From: Candidatus Poribacteria bacterium
GTDB lineage: Bacteria > Poribacteria > WGA-4E > WGA-3G
DNA: 64,000 bases
Assembly (NCBI GenBank): GCA_022827625.1
Contig: JAJEIE010000022.1
Coordinates: 116,332 to 180,331 of the forward strand
Reading direction: 5' to 3'
Positions 36,054-45,181 of this stretch are shown here, piece after piece; within the stretch, counting starts at the first letter, position 1, and each line of letters opens with the position of its first letter. The notes beneath the pieces were generated by a model. The model saw only the letters and a program-made list of their open reading frames with translations, did not search any database and was not told where the DNA came from. The translations under genes and the position numbers were made by a program.

Positions 36054-38285
36054 TCAAAAACGCCGCGTCATTTCCAGACTCCAGAACCCGGGTTCATTGA
36101 CATAGCCGGTTAGATTGTTGAAATCAATGCCGCCGGTAGGAGATGTATCGTTGAGGATATTGCGTCCAATCAGTGCCACCTCTATGTCGGCGTACGGCAA
36201 TAGACAGGCGAGACGGATACCGCCTTGCAAGAGCGAGTCATCGGCGAATTCCACAGATTCGTAGAGAAAGAACCGCACTCGGCTCCGATATGCCCAGTCT
36301 GTGGATGCGATGAGGCGTGTGCCTCCGGGTAGGTCGAGGACGTAGCGAAACACTACATCTGCAATCCAACCGGGTGCTTGTGGTAGACTGTTGCCGTTGA
36401 TGGAAAAAGTCCCTTCAGCAGCAGTAGGGGGGTCCAGCACTGTGCACGGCGCGCCGCAGCCCTGTATTGCTAAATTAGGATCGTTAATGCGGGTCTGGTT
36501 GTAACTCAATCCTGCTGAAATCTCCAGTGATGTGATTGGTAGGAAACTCAATTCTGCCTCAATACCTCGCCCAACCGTGCTCTCAGCGTTCACCAACCGA
36601 TTGAAATTAGTTTCTCCACCGACTGCGGTGAGCTGCTGATCCTGCATAAGGTATTGGAACGCTCCCATATTTAGGTGTAACCGTTGCTGCCATAGTCGTA
36701 ACTTCGTGCCACCTTCAAAAGAGAGAATAGTCTCTGTATCCGCCATTGTGACGGTATCGCCGAACAGTAAGCGTCCTTGAATACTGGGTGCACGGAATCC
36801 GCGCGCGGCACGTAGATAGGTCTGAACATTAGGCGAAATGCTATAACGGAGACTCAGATCGCCACTCCACACTGTGTCCTGCGGGTTCTGATGGATGGGC
36901 CCGAGTGGACCCGCTCCAATCGGCGATTTGTCTCGCCAGGCTGTATAATCCTTTGCATCGTGAGAGAGTCGTAAACCGGCACCGAGTTCGAGATCCTCAA
37001 GCCACTGGAAGGTCAGTGCTGCGAATGCCGCTTGTGCTGTAGCCGTTTGTTCTTGGCGTACCGAGCCGTCCAAGGTGCCTCCTGCCAATGTATTGTAGTT
37101 GAAATCCTCCATCTCTACAAATTCGTGAAAATAGTAGACCCCGAACTGATAGACGAGACGACGCGCTGCTGGACTCATGAAGCGGACCTCTTGGCTAAAC
37201 TGTCGGAGTGCGGGAATGCCGGAGGCGGTTTCGGAAGGGAACGGAATCTCACCAGGACCGCTCGGTGGACTGAACACTGCCCCGTATCCGCCGTCTATAT
37301 CCCCGCGTGAAAAATTGGTCAACCGTTCTAACCCTGTGAGCGAAATTAGTTGGAAGTTTCCGATATCGTAGCGGACCTCGGCGGTCAAGCCTTGTGTTCT
37401 CAGCATCTGCTCATTGCGTCCGTCGTGTGCGATACGGTCGCGGGCAAAGTCCTGAATCAGTCCTGTTTCACCTTTTGACAAGATATTGGCGCGGAACAGA
37501 CGCGCTGTGCCGTCAAGATCACGTGCATGGAACTTGAGCCACGCTTCGAGTTCGGGCATCGGGGTCCAAAGCAGTTGGAACCGTCCAGCTAAGTCCCGAT
37601 GTCCTCCGAGAGCATTATCCTCACCCGTATGCTGGTTATCGACCCAGTCATCCCGCCACTGCGCAAGTAGCGAAAGTCTTGCGGAAAGCACGGACGGAAC
37701 GAGTGGACCCGATACTGCGCCCTCAAAATTGCTGCTATTGAACCGCCCGTAACTGAGTCGTCCGTATCCGTCTAATGTCTGGGTCGGACGTGCTGACTCA
37801 AATTTCACGATACCGGCGGGTGTATTGCGTCCGAACAGTGTGCCTTGTGGTCCGCGCAGCACCTCAATCCGATCTACATCAAAAGCAGGAAAGCCTTTTA
37901 ACAATGCGTTTTCGAGGACAACCCCATCGTAGAGCACTGACACGGGTTGTGAAGCATTGAGGTCAAAGTCGTTATTACCGAGACCGCGGATAAAAAAGCG
38001 CGGAAAGATACGTCCAAATGAGGATTCTATTTGTAAACTGGGGGTACGATTCGACAAAAAACGGACATCCATGCCTGATGAACGTAAAATATCGGATTTC
38101 TCGCCTCGGATGGTGGAAACGGAGAGCGGGACTTCAAAAGACCGCTGTTCACGCTTGCGAGCGGTAACGACGACCTCTTCCATCCTAATAACATCTTCTT
38201 CTGTCTCTTCATCGGCGATGACTGGTGGGGATAGAGAGAATATCGCGAAAAAAACTAAAGCACAAAACTGTTTACTAAAGTTCAT
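36054..38285 (-). CDS. TonB-dependent outer-membrane receptor
   Basis: 743 residues with a signal peptide (cleavage near SPPVIA). A TonB-box-like RMEEVVVTARKREQRSFEVP precedes the plug domain, which contains FIRGLGNNDFDLNASQPVSV and VDRIEVLRGPQGTLFGRNTPAG. A 22-strand barrel pattern follows and the protein ends in Phe (SLEMTRRF), as expected for an outer-membrane protein. The ligand is unknown; siderophore, cobalamin and glycan receptors share this form. It indicates a diderm envelope. No exbB, exbD or tonB gene is in the window. Confidence 0.9.
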   Translation of the reverse strand: MNFSKQFCALVFFAIFSLSPPVIADEETEEDVIRMEEVVVTARKREQRSFEVPLSVSTIRGEKSDILRSSGMDVRFLSNRTPSLQIESSFGRIFPRFFIRGLGNNDFDLNASQPVSVLYDGVVLENALLKGFPAFDVDRIEVLRGPQGTLFGRNTPAGIVKFESARPTQTLDGYGRLSYGRFNSSNFEGAVSGPLVPSVLSARLSLLAQWRDDWVDNQHTGEDNALGGHRDLAGRFQLLWTPMPELEAWLKFHARDLDGTARLFRANILSKGETGLIQDFARDRIAHDGRNEQMLRTQGLTAEVRYDIGNFQLISLTGLERLTNFSRGDIDGGYGAVFSPPSGPGEIPFPSETASGIPALRQFSQEVRFMSPAARRLVYQFGVYYFHEFVEMEDFNYNTLAGGTLDGSVRQEQTATAQAAFAALTFQWLEDLELGAGLRLSHDAKDYTAWRDKSPIGAGPLGPIHQNPQDTVWSGDLSLRYSISPNVQTYLRAARGFRAPSIQGRLLFGDTVTMADTETILSFEGGTKLRLWQQRLHLNMGAFQYLMQDQQLTAVGGETNFNRLVNAESTVGRGIEAELSFLPITSLEISAGLSYNQTRINDPNLAIQGCGAPCTVLDPPTAAEGTFSINGNSLPQAPGWIADVVFRYVLDLPGGTRLIASTDWAYRSRVRFFLYESVEFADDSLLQGGIRLACLLPYADIEVALIGRNILNDTSPTGGIDFNNLTGYVNEPGFWSLEMTRRF

Positions 38286-38594
38286 ATTTGCCTTTCAGAT
38301 AGAATGTGATGAGTTCTGTGTAAAATAGGGAGGTCGTAGGGAAACCTCGCCTAATATCTAATGAATTACCAATATTGTAACATACTGGCATCTGAAAAGC
38401 AATTAGCAGTCAGTGGTCAGCGAAGAGTCGCGACTGGGAGATTATTTTTACAAAAAAATGATGGTTTTCGATTTCGGTATGTTTTCAAAAATACAGGCGT
38501 GAATATAGTTTTAACTTAACGGTATATTTTTTAACCTACATTCCATCTCGATTCTCTCGCTTTCCTTCCTTTATTTTTTGAGCGATTTACCCTT

Positions 38595-38620
38595 AAAATG
38601 TTACACCCATGTAACATTTT
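38595..38620. promoter_or_regulatory. Perfect inverted repeat, possible operator or terminator
   Basis: Ten-base arms AAAATGTTAC and GTAACATTTT with a six-base centre. No long U-run follows on either strand, so a protein-binding site is as likely as a terminator. Confidence 0.4.
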
Positions 38621-38959
38621 GTCTACGGCGTGAGTGTTAGAGAACCCAGTGGTCGTAAGGGTTCGTTGATGTTTCCTTTCTGATTTTTCTGTTGTGAAAA
38701 AAAAATAATTGGGCGGAAGTGGAACATTTTTTTTGGCTATTAGCGGTTAGTAAGAAATTTATGTAACCGCTGGAAATGTTATGTCGGTTTCCGCGCCGGG
38801 GTTTTGTGGCTTGATACAATATTCACCTCTTTGGAAAGTCTTATTATATATTATAATATATTTGCTAACTTATGTCAAGTTAAAATGGGTTATGAGTTGC
38901 GGGTTGCCTGAATGGAGTCGCGATCAGGAGATTGCTCCTACACGGGGTATGAAAACCGC

Positions 38960-38988
38960 TTTACATACCCCTAAGTTTCATGTATAAT
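38960..38988 (+). promoter_or_regulatory. Sigma70 promoter of purB
   Basis: TTTACA (38960-38965), 17-bp spacer, TATAAT (38983-38988), 30 bp before the ATG. Confidence 0.8.
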
Positions 38989-39018
38989 TAAACCTAAAAA
39001 AATGGAGTATATTTTTTT

Positions 39019-40425
39019 ATGGAACTTTATGAAGCCGTCAGTCCACTGGACTTTAGATACTACGGTGGTGACCCGGATTTTATGAAACGGTTGCTGCCTT
39101 ATGTCTCTGAAGCGGGATACGTCACATATCAGGCGAAAGTGGAGGCGGCACTGGTACGGACCTTGGCAAACTATGGTGTCTGCTCGTCAGCGATCGCTGA
39201 TGAGGTGGAGGCGGCGGTCGATCTCGTAACGGCGGAAGAGGTCTACGAAGAACAGTCCCGGATCCGACACAATATCCGTTCGCTCGTTAATGTGATTCGG
39301 CGGAAAATTAGTCCTGAAGCGCGTCCCTATGTCCATCTGTTTGCGACCTCTGCGGACATTCTGGATACGGCGACCTCCTTGCGGTTCAAGGTGTTGACTG
39401 AAAATGTGATTATTCCTGATCTGGTTGCGCTGGAACAGCAACTGATTGAACTGGCGCGTGAACATGCGGAAACGGTGCAAATCGGTAGGACCCACGGACA
39501 ACACGCTGAACCGACAACGTTCGGTTATGCGTTGGCACTCTATGTGAGTCGCCTCGGCACTCGGATTGAAAAGATTCATGAGGCGGGTCAAAATCTGCGT
39601 GGGCAATTCTCAGGTGCGGTTGGGGCGTTTAACGGACTTACGCTAATCCATGAACACCCAGAACGGATTGAGGCGGATTTTCTCGAACTGCTCGGTTTGA
39701 AACCCTCGGATACGCACACCTCAACGCAGTGTGTGGAACCGGAGTTCATCTCCGACTTGGCATATCACGTTACGGCGGCGTACACGGTGCTTGCGAATTT
39801 CGCAGATGATATGCGACACCTCTATCGTACGGAAATCGCTGAGGTCGGCAGGAAATATAACCCGCAACTGGTGGGTTCATCGACAATGCCCCATAAAGTG
39901 AATCCGGAGGCTTATGAGAATATCAAGAGTTTGTGGAAGGCGTTCGTGCCTCGCATGCAGACAGTTTTCATGGATAGCATTTTGGAACATCAACGCGATC
40001 TGACGAATTCGGCATCGAGCCGTTTCTTGACGGAGTTGTTTACGGCTTTTGACTACGCGATCTATCGACTTCGGCGCGCCTTGGACGAGATGGATGTGAA
40101 GGCGGATAACATGCAGCGCAACCTCGCGCTGAGCGCGGAGGATACGATTGCGGAGCCTATCTATCTGTTGATGGCGTATTATGGATTCCCCGATGCGTAT
40201 GACCATACCCGGAAGTTAATCGGACAGGTGCATCAGACGGGGAAGAGCTTGACAGCGTTATTGTGGGAAGATGAGACGTTTCGTCCGTTCCTCGACAAAC
40301 TCACGGAACCGCAGCGTGAGGCACTCCGGGATCCGACGCATTATATCGGTGCTTCGGTTCGGCGGACGCACGCGACGTGTGATGAATGGGAAGAACGAAT
40401 TTCAGAAATAGTTATTGGTTGTTAG
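39019..40425 (+). CDS. purB: Adenylosuccinate lyase-type enzyme
   Basis: 468 residues of the fumarase/aspartase superfamily. TATSLRFKV-type helices, the QIGRTHGQHAEPTTFG motif with the catalytic His, and GSSTMPHKVNPEAYENIKSL with the flexible signature loop and catalytic Ser are present. PurB cleaves SAICAR and adenylosuccinate in purine synthesis. Assignment over other lyases rests on the N-terminus (AVSPLDFRYYGGD) and the loop sequence. The last residues VIGC-stop are encoded by a dispersed repeat word (GTTATTGGTTGTTAG). Confidence 0.85.
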   Translation: MELYEAVSPLDFRYYGGDPDFMKRLLPYVSEAGYVTYQAKVEAALVRTLANYGVCSSAIADEVEAAVDLVTAEEVYEEQSRIRHNIRSLVNVIRRKISPEARPYVHLFATSADILDTATSLRFKVLTENVIIPDLVALEQQLIELAREHAETVQIGRTHGQHAEPTTFGYALALYVSRLGTRIEKIHEAGQNLRGQFSGAVGAFNGLTLIHEHPERIEADFLELLGLKPSDTHTSTQCVEPEFISDLAYHVTAAYTVLANFADDMRHLYRTEIAEVGRKYNPQLVGSSTMPHKVNPEAYENIKSLWKAFVPRMQTVFMDSILEHQRDLTNSASSRFLTELFTAFDYAIYRLRRALDEMDVKADNMQRNLALSAEDTIAEPIYLLMAYYGFPDAYDHTRKLIGQVHQTGKSLTALLWEDETFRPFLDKLTEPQREALRDPTHYIGASVRRTHATCDEWEERISEIVIGC

Positions 40426-40445
40426 TTGTCAGTAAACAGCGATGA
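40408..40445. repeat. Partial intergenic element at the purB 3' end
   Basis: GTTATTGGTTGTTAGTTGTC followed by AGTAAAC is the left arm of the palindromic intergenic element family; it overlaps the purB stop codon. Confidence 0.5.
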
Positions 40446-40452
40446 TAAGATG

Positions 40453-41967
40453 ATGTTACTGATACTTATTCAGCGAGAATTGCTCTCGAACCTTATGACA
40501 TTTCGGTTTGTCGTTGCGATGGTGGTGACGCTGTTGCTGGTTGTTGCGAATACTGTTGTGTTGATTGCCGATTATGAACGTCGCCTGACAAGTTATAATA
40601 CCGCGGTGCAACAACACGCTCAGAAAGTTTCAGAAGCAGAGACCTATTCGGAAGTGGAGGGAAAAATCCGAGTAGACCGTCCACCCAATCCATTGAGCAT
40701 TTTCAATGCAGGGTTGGATCGACGGTTGGGCAACTCTATCCATGTCCGGCATACCCTTGTGCCGACCCTTTGGGATACGCAATCCCACAGCGCGGATAAC
40801 CCGTTCCTTAGCCTGTTTTCCAGCGTTGATTTGGTGCTAATTTTTCAGGTCATCCTCAGTTTATTGGCACTGCTTTTCGCCCACGATGCAATCGCCGGGG
40901 AACGGGAAGCGGGGACGCTTCGGTTGACGATGACAAACGCTGTCAGTCGTCCCATTATTCTGTTAGCGAAGTACATCAGTGCAATGACGTGTTTGATTTT
41001 TCCGTTGGTTATGAGTGTGCTCCTCGCGCTCATTTTATTTTCTGTATCCGAGTCAATCGGACTGCGTGCGGATGACTGGCTCAGGATTGGCGGTATTTTG
41101 CTAACCTCAATCATCTATCTCTCTGCTTTCTACCTGATAGGATTGCTAATCTCCACACTCACTCGCCGGACTGCTACTGCCTTGATGCTGGCAATGGTGA
41201 TATGGAGTACCTTGGTTTTAATCTATCCAAGCCTTATTGTCTTTGCTGTCAATCGGCTTTGGGACACATCTTCTCAATTGGAAGCGGCTTCTGGTGAAAT
41301 TGAGCAGATTTGGGAGAGATTTGAAAGGGAGCGAATGGATTTCTTGGAGCGAGATCCAGTTGAGGATGACAACACAGGCTATGATATACTAAAAGGTCCA
41401 GGGAGTCGGGGCGTATTCGAGCCTTCCGATTCGACGACACTCAAATATTTTAAGGCTGAAAGTCGTAATCTGAGGGGGGTCAACGACGATTCAGAATCGC
41501 TGGTTCCGCACGCCAAAGCTTACTATCAATTCGCAGAATCGCTACGTATCCGAGCAGCGGAGAGAACAGGACAGGTTCGCTGGAAGGCTTTGGAACAGGT
41601 CTACGTTCGCAAAGCGAACCTCGCAAAAAATCTGATGCGTCTTTCGCCAGCACCGATGTATGACTTCGCAACTGAATCATGGGCAGGAACAGATTTTCAT
41701 AGCATTGCGGATTTCATCTCATCAGTCCAACAATATCGGCAAACGATCATTAATTATTTTCATGATGAGGGCATTTTTTCCTCCCGGCAATGGTTCGCCA
41801 GTGATCAAGGAGAAATTGATTGGGGCGATTTACCTCAATTTTCTTATCAACGGACAGATGTATCAACGGGTATAAAGCATGCCAGTGGGGATATGGCTTG
41901 CTTGTTGCTCATTAATTGTGTGCTGTTCATGACGACCTTTCTCATCTTTGTGCGGCAGGAAGTGTAA
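40453..41967 (+). CDS. ABC-2-type permease, A subunit, pair 6
   Basis: 504 residues starting MLLILIQRELLSNLMTFRF, collinear with A1-A5 but more diverged. It keeps RPPNPLSIFNAGLDRRLG, VPTLWDT, a coupling motif GEREAGTLRLTMTNAVSRPIILLAKYISAM and SRQWFASDQGEIDWGDLPQFS. It lies about 21 kb from the main array, just after purB, and lacks the B-gene tail and GAGGT seen before the other A genes; an in-frame ATG one codon upstream (40450) is an alternative start. Ends RQEV. Confidence 0.85.
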   Translation: MLLILIQRELLSNLMTFRFVVAMVVTLLLVVANTVVLIADYERRLTSYNTAVQQHAQKVSEAETYSEVEGKIRVDRPPNPLSIFNAGLDRRLGNSIHVRHTLVPTLWDTQSHSADNPFLSLFSSVDLVLIFQVILSLLALLFAHDAIAGEREAGTLRLTMTNAVSRPIILLAKYISAMTCLIFPLVMSVLLALILFSVSESIGLRADDWLRIGGILLTSIIYLSAFYLIGLLISTLTRRTATALMLAMVIWSTLVLIYPSLIVFAVNRLWDTSSQLEAASGEIEQIWERFERERMDFLERDPVEDDNTGYDILKGPGSRGVFEPSDSTTLKYFKAESRNLRGVNDDSESLVPHAKAYYQFAESLRIRAAERTGQVRWKALEQVYVRKANLAKNLMRLSPAPMYDFATESWAGTDFHSIADFISSVQQYRQTIINYFHDEGIFSSRQWFASDQGEIDWGDLPQFSYQRTDVSTGIKHASGDMACLLLINCVLFMTTFLIFVRQEV

Positions 41968-42120
41968 GGCAGTTATCAGTACGGATTGCTGCGTAATCCT
42001 TTCAGTTAACAGTTGTCAGTTAAGAGTGTTCTGTGTCAGGTAAGTTTTATGCCCCTGCCAAAAGGTCAACTGAAAACTAAAAGTGAGCGTAGCGAACGTA
42101 CTGATGACTGAAAACTAATT
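41968..42120. repeat. Palindromic intergenic element between A6 and B6
   Basis: Starts GCAGTTATCAGTACGG and has CAGTTAACAGTTGTCAGTTAAG on the left and AACTGAAAACTAAAAGTGAG with GATGACTGAAAACT on the right. The right half closely matches that of the element between A2 and B2 (8875-8915). Confidence 0.65.
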
Positions 42121-43554
42121 ATGATTTGGCATCTCACAAAACGTGAACTCTATGACCACTTGAATAGCCTACGGTTCGCCTTCACCACGGTATTGCTTAT
42201 CACACTGATGATCATCAATGCTGTTGCGTATTTGGACGCGCACAAAGCCCGATCACAGGCGTATCGAAAAAAGGTCTCAGCGTCTTTAGATGAGATGCGA
42301 TCAAACGCAGACAATCTGTATAATCTGGTGATAGAAGGCCCAGGCAATCTCTACAAGAAACCTTCCTCACTCTCCTTTTGCGCGAGCGGCGGTGAAGCGT
42401 TTATACCTGAATCGGTTCGAGGCGATCGTGCAACTTGGAGTATAGGTGGTGGTGGTTCTTCACTCAGAGGGATATGGCGGATGAGTTATCCGCAGTCCAA
42501 CCCAAACCTGTGGGACATTATGCCAGATGCCACAGATGTTGATTGGGGGAACATAATCTCGATAGTGCTGGGTTTGGTTGCGATTTTGTTCACCTTCGAC
42601 GCAATTTCCTCAGAGAAGGAACACGGGACGCTGCGACTGATACTATCCAACAGCATCCCACGCGGCACTGTGTTGGTGAGCAAGTTTTTTGCGGCACTGA
42701 TAACCATCAGTGTCCCTTTTCTGATTGCGGCGTTGCTCAATCTTTTTCTTCTTTACACTTCAGGCAGTATTTCGTTGGGGATGAGTGAGTGGGGACGCTT
42801 GGGTGTCATTGTATTTATCGCGTTTATCTATCTGTCGATCTTTCTTGCACTGGGGCTACTGATTTCTTCCCGTGTGAATCATTCGTCAACGAGTCTGACG
42901 ATTCTCTTACTCATTTGGACTGTTTGGATAGTCTTGATTCCCTCTACGCTCGGTGCGCTTGCCGGTGGGCTGCAGCCAACACGAACCCGTGAGGAATTCC
43001 ATGCCCAACGAATGGATCCGTTCGAGAAATTACGCTCCGAAGACGGTACTGGATTGAATATTCCCTTCCTCTCACGAAAGATTCCTGCAACGAAGGAGAC
43101 AGTATCGTGGGCGGAATACCTCACGGAAGAAGCGACAGTCAACGAGAGATTGAACGAAGCACACGTGAATGCTCAGATTGCTCAGATTCAGCTTGCGAGA
43201 TCCGTAACCCGTGTATCGCCAGCATCGAGTGTCCACTATGCCGTCGAGTCGCTTGCTGGCACGGGTTTTACACGGCACGTCCAATTTTTAGCGCAGGTGC
43301 GCCGCTATGCTGGTGAATTCAGAGCGTTTCTCATCGAAGCCGACCGTGCTGATCCAGAGAGTCCGCATGCAATCGGTCCGAAGGAAGGAACCTCCGAAAA
43401 ACCGGTAGACTTTGCGTCAATTCCTAAATTTGAAGATCGCATCAGTTTTAGGGGTGCTTATACTGCTGCAGCGACGGATATCCTGTTATTAGTGCTGTTT
43501 TTTGCGGTGTTGTTCGCGGGTGCGTTTCTTTCGTTTATCCGTGTTGATGTTTAG
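42121..43554 (+). CDS. ABC-2-type permease, B subunit, pair 6
   Basis: 477 residues from MIWHLTKRELYDHLNSLRFAF. It is the most diverged B copy: the coupling motif reads SEKEHGTLRLILSNSIPRGTVLVSKFFAA in place of GERERGTLRLML. SSLSFCASGGEAFIPE and the C-terminal FIRVDV are recognisable. The final codons GATGTT no longer give GAGGT, and no A gene follows, which parallels B5. Confidence 0.85.
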   Translation: MIWHLTKRELYDHLNSLRFAFTTVLLITLMIINAVAYLDAHKARSQAYRKKVSASLDEMRSNADNLYNLVIEGPGNLYKKPSSLSFCASGGEAFIPESVRGDRATWSIGGGGSSLRGIWRMSYPQSNPNLWDIMPDATDVDWGNIISIVLGLVAILFTFDAISSEKEHGTLRLILSNSIPRGTVLVSKFFAALITISVPFLIAALLNLFLLYTSGSISLGMSEWGRLGVIVFIAFIYLSIFLALGLLISSRVNHSSTSLTILLLIWTVWIVLIPSTLGALAGGLQPTRTREEFHAQRMDPFEKLRSEDGTGLNIPFLSRKIPATKETVSWAEYLTEEATVNERLNEAHVNAQIAQIQLARSVTRVSPASSVHYAVESLAGTGFTRHVQFLAQVRRYAGEFRAFLIEADRADPESPHAIGPKEGTSEKPVDFASIPKFEDRISFRGAYTAAATDILLLVLFFAVLFAGAFLSFIRVDV

Positions 43555-43576
43555 TTGGGGATGTTGGGATTGGGAA

Positions 43577-43712
43577 ATCTCTCCTACAGTTAAGAGTCGG
43601 GATTGGGAAATCCCTCCTACAGTTAAGAGTTAAGAGTCGGGATTGGGAAATCCCTCCTACAGAAGAGGGTGATCAGCAATCAGTGGTCGGGATTGGGAAA
43701 TCTCTCCTACAG
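43577..43712 (+). repeat. Four direct copies of a GGGATTGGGAAATC-type repeat
   Basis: GGGATTGGGAAATCYCTCC followed by TACAG occurs four times between B6 and the glycosidase gene, the units separated by GTTAAGAGTC-type words. Reverse-complement copy at 1390-1420; related variants at 54803-54830 and 60287-60312. Confidence 0.85.
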
Positions 43713-43722
43713 TTCTTAAAAA

Positions 43723-45057
43723 ATGTTTGATATTACCTATTTGGGACGACGGTGTTTTCGTTTTATTAGACGTTATCCACGCACATTCACAATAATTGGC
43801 TTTCTGCTCATTTTTTGTATCGGTATTCGGGTGGGACAGACGGTTCGGTTCAGTCGGATAACGGATTATTTCCGCTCCTTTGTGGACCGTGAACGGAGCG
43901 ATGTGACAAAATCGGTTTCACAAGGAATTACCCACCGGCAGATATTAGAAAACGGGGTACTGACGAACGTTCTTTCGGTCTCACCGGATGCTGTTGATAT
44001 TCGTCCGTATCGAGCGTTGAGTGCGGGAATTGGCACGGAATCGTTGGTGTCACTTGCGAGGCGGCACAAGGCGTTGGCTGCAATAAATGGCGGTTTCTTT
44101 GAGATGGCGGGAACGTTTCGTGGTGAGTCTGTTGGGGCACTGAAGATTGACGGTGAATGGGTGAGTGAACCGGAGCAAGGTAGAGCGGTGATTGGACTCC
44201 GAACTGTTGACGGAAAAATCGAGTCGTACATTGACCGGATTGCCTTACGACAGGAACTGGTATTGCCGAGTGGTGAGACACTGCCAATTGACGGTATGAA
44301 TCGGGGTCGCGGTAGAAACGAATTGGTAGTTTACCGTCCACACTTTCACGTTGTGACGTTAACGATGCCTGATGGTGTGGAAATCGTCGTAAGAAATGGC
44401 GAGGTGACCGACCTTCGCGATAGAGAGGGAAGTTCGCGCATTCCTGCTGACGGTTATGTTTTATCTGCAAGTGGTAAGAAGGGGCGGGATCTACTGGCAT
44501 GTATCGCAAAAGGTGATTCGGTTCAGATTCGTGAGACAATCATCCCTGAGCGCGTCGGAGACAGCAATTTGTGGGCAAGTTTTACGCATATTATGGGCGG
44601 GGGTCCGTTGCTACTCCAAGATGGAATTGCGTCCGTTACGCAAGCGTATGAACGGGAAGGATTTGATCAGGCGTTCCACAGTTTTTGGCATCCCCGTACG
44701 GCACTCGGTAAAAAAGCAGATGGTACGCTGTTGTTTGTGACGATAACAGCGGCGGCGGTGGGTGTCCGACGGGGTGTTAAGTTACCACGGCTTGCGGAAC
44801 TCTTTCTGGCGTGGGGTGCGACGGATGCCCTTAATCTTGACGGTGGCAATTCATCGATGTTAGTGATCCGAAACGAAGTTGTGAGTGTTAAAACAACAGA
44901 TACTGCGCGTGCAAGACCGGGTGACAGACCGGCACAGCGAAGGGTGGAGGCAGAGAGAAATACCAGACCTGCGCGCGGTAATCGTCGCATTCGTCCGATG
45001 CCGAGACAACAGGGCCGCGCGATTTCGGATGCTATCTTGATTTTTTCACGGCTTTAG
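43723..45057 (+). CDS. Phosphodiester glycosidase (NAGPA) family protein
   Basis: 444 residues with one N-terminal membrane helix (about 20-40, FTIIGFLLIFCIGIRVGQ). The NAGPA/DUF2233 domain spans about 75-400: AAINGGFFEMAGTFRGESVG, HIMGGGPLLLQDG, FWHPRTALGKKADGTLLFVT and the end motif WGATDALNLDGGNSSMLV. The human relative uncovers mannose 6-phosphate by removing GlcNAc from a phosphodiester; bacterial relatives act on exopolysaccharide or cell-wall phosphodiesters. Likely acts outside the inner membrane. It has a basic, disordered C-terminal tail. Confidence 0.88.
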   Translation: MFDITYLGRRCFRFIRRYPRTFTIIGFLLIFCIGIRVGQTVRFSRITDYFRSFVDRERSDVTKSVSQGITHRQILENGVLTNVLSVSPDAVDIRPYRALSAGIGTESLVSLARRHKALAAINGGFFEMAGTFRGESVGALKIDGEWVSEPEQGRAVIGLRTVDGKIESYIDRIALRQELVLPSGETLPIDGMNRGRGRNELVVYRPHFHVVTLTMPDGVEIVVRNGEVTDLRDREGSSRIPADGYVLSASGKKGRDLLACIAKGDSVQIRETIIPERVGDSNLWASFTHIMGGGPLLLQDGIASVTQAYEREGFDQAFHSFWHPRTALGKKADGTLLFVTITAAAVGVRRGVKLPRLAELFLAWGATDALNLDGGNSSMLVIRNEVVSVKTTDTARARPGDRPAQRRVEAERNTRPARGNRRIRPMPRQQGRAISDAILIFSRL

Positions 45058-45059
45058 GA

Positions 45060-45175
45060 TATAATATGGTTATCGGCTATCAGTTATTAGTTGTCGGTTA
45101 AGAGCTTCTTGTGGCAGGCGAGAATGTTTGCAACCGCCACAACGAGTTACTGACAACTATGCGTAGGAGGAGAAA
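45060..45175. repeat. Palindromic intergenic element before the DUF4159 gene
   Basis: Left end GGTTATCGGCTATCAGTT with TTAGTTGTCGGTTAAGAG; right end GTTACTGACAACTA; the middle contains CTTGTGGCAGGCGAG and CAACCGCCACAACGAG, which can pair with each other. Confidence 0.65.
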
Positions 45176-45181
45176 CAGACT

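Larger units (their letters stand above)
38286..39018. other. Long AT-rich intergenic region
   Basis: No convincing gene. It contains a perfect inverted repeat AAAATGTTAC-ACCCAT-GTAACATTTT (38595-38620), repeat fragments (TTAGCAGTCAGTGGTCAGC at 38403; GAGATTGCTCCTACACGGGG near 38928) and, at its right end, the purB promoter. Confidence 0.6.

Noticed and set aside
43577..43712. CRISPR-like array because of four direct repeats
   Set aside because: Spacers are short, unequal and themselves repetitive, the unit also occurs singly elsewhere, and no cas gene is present.
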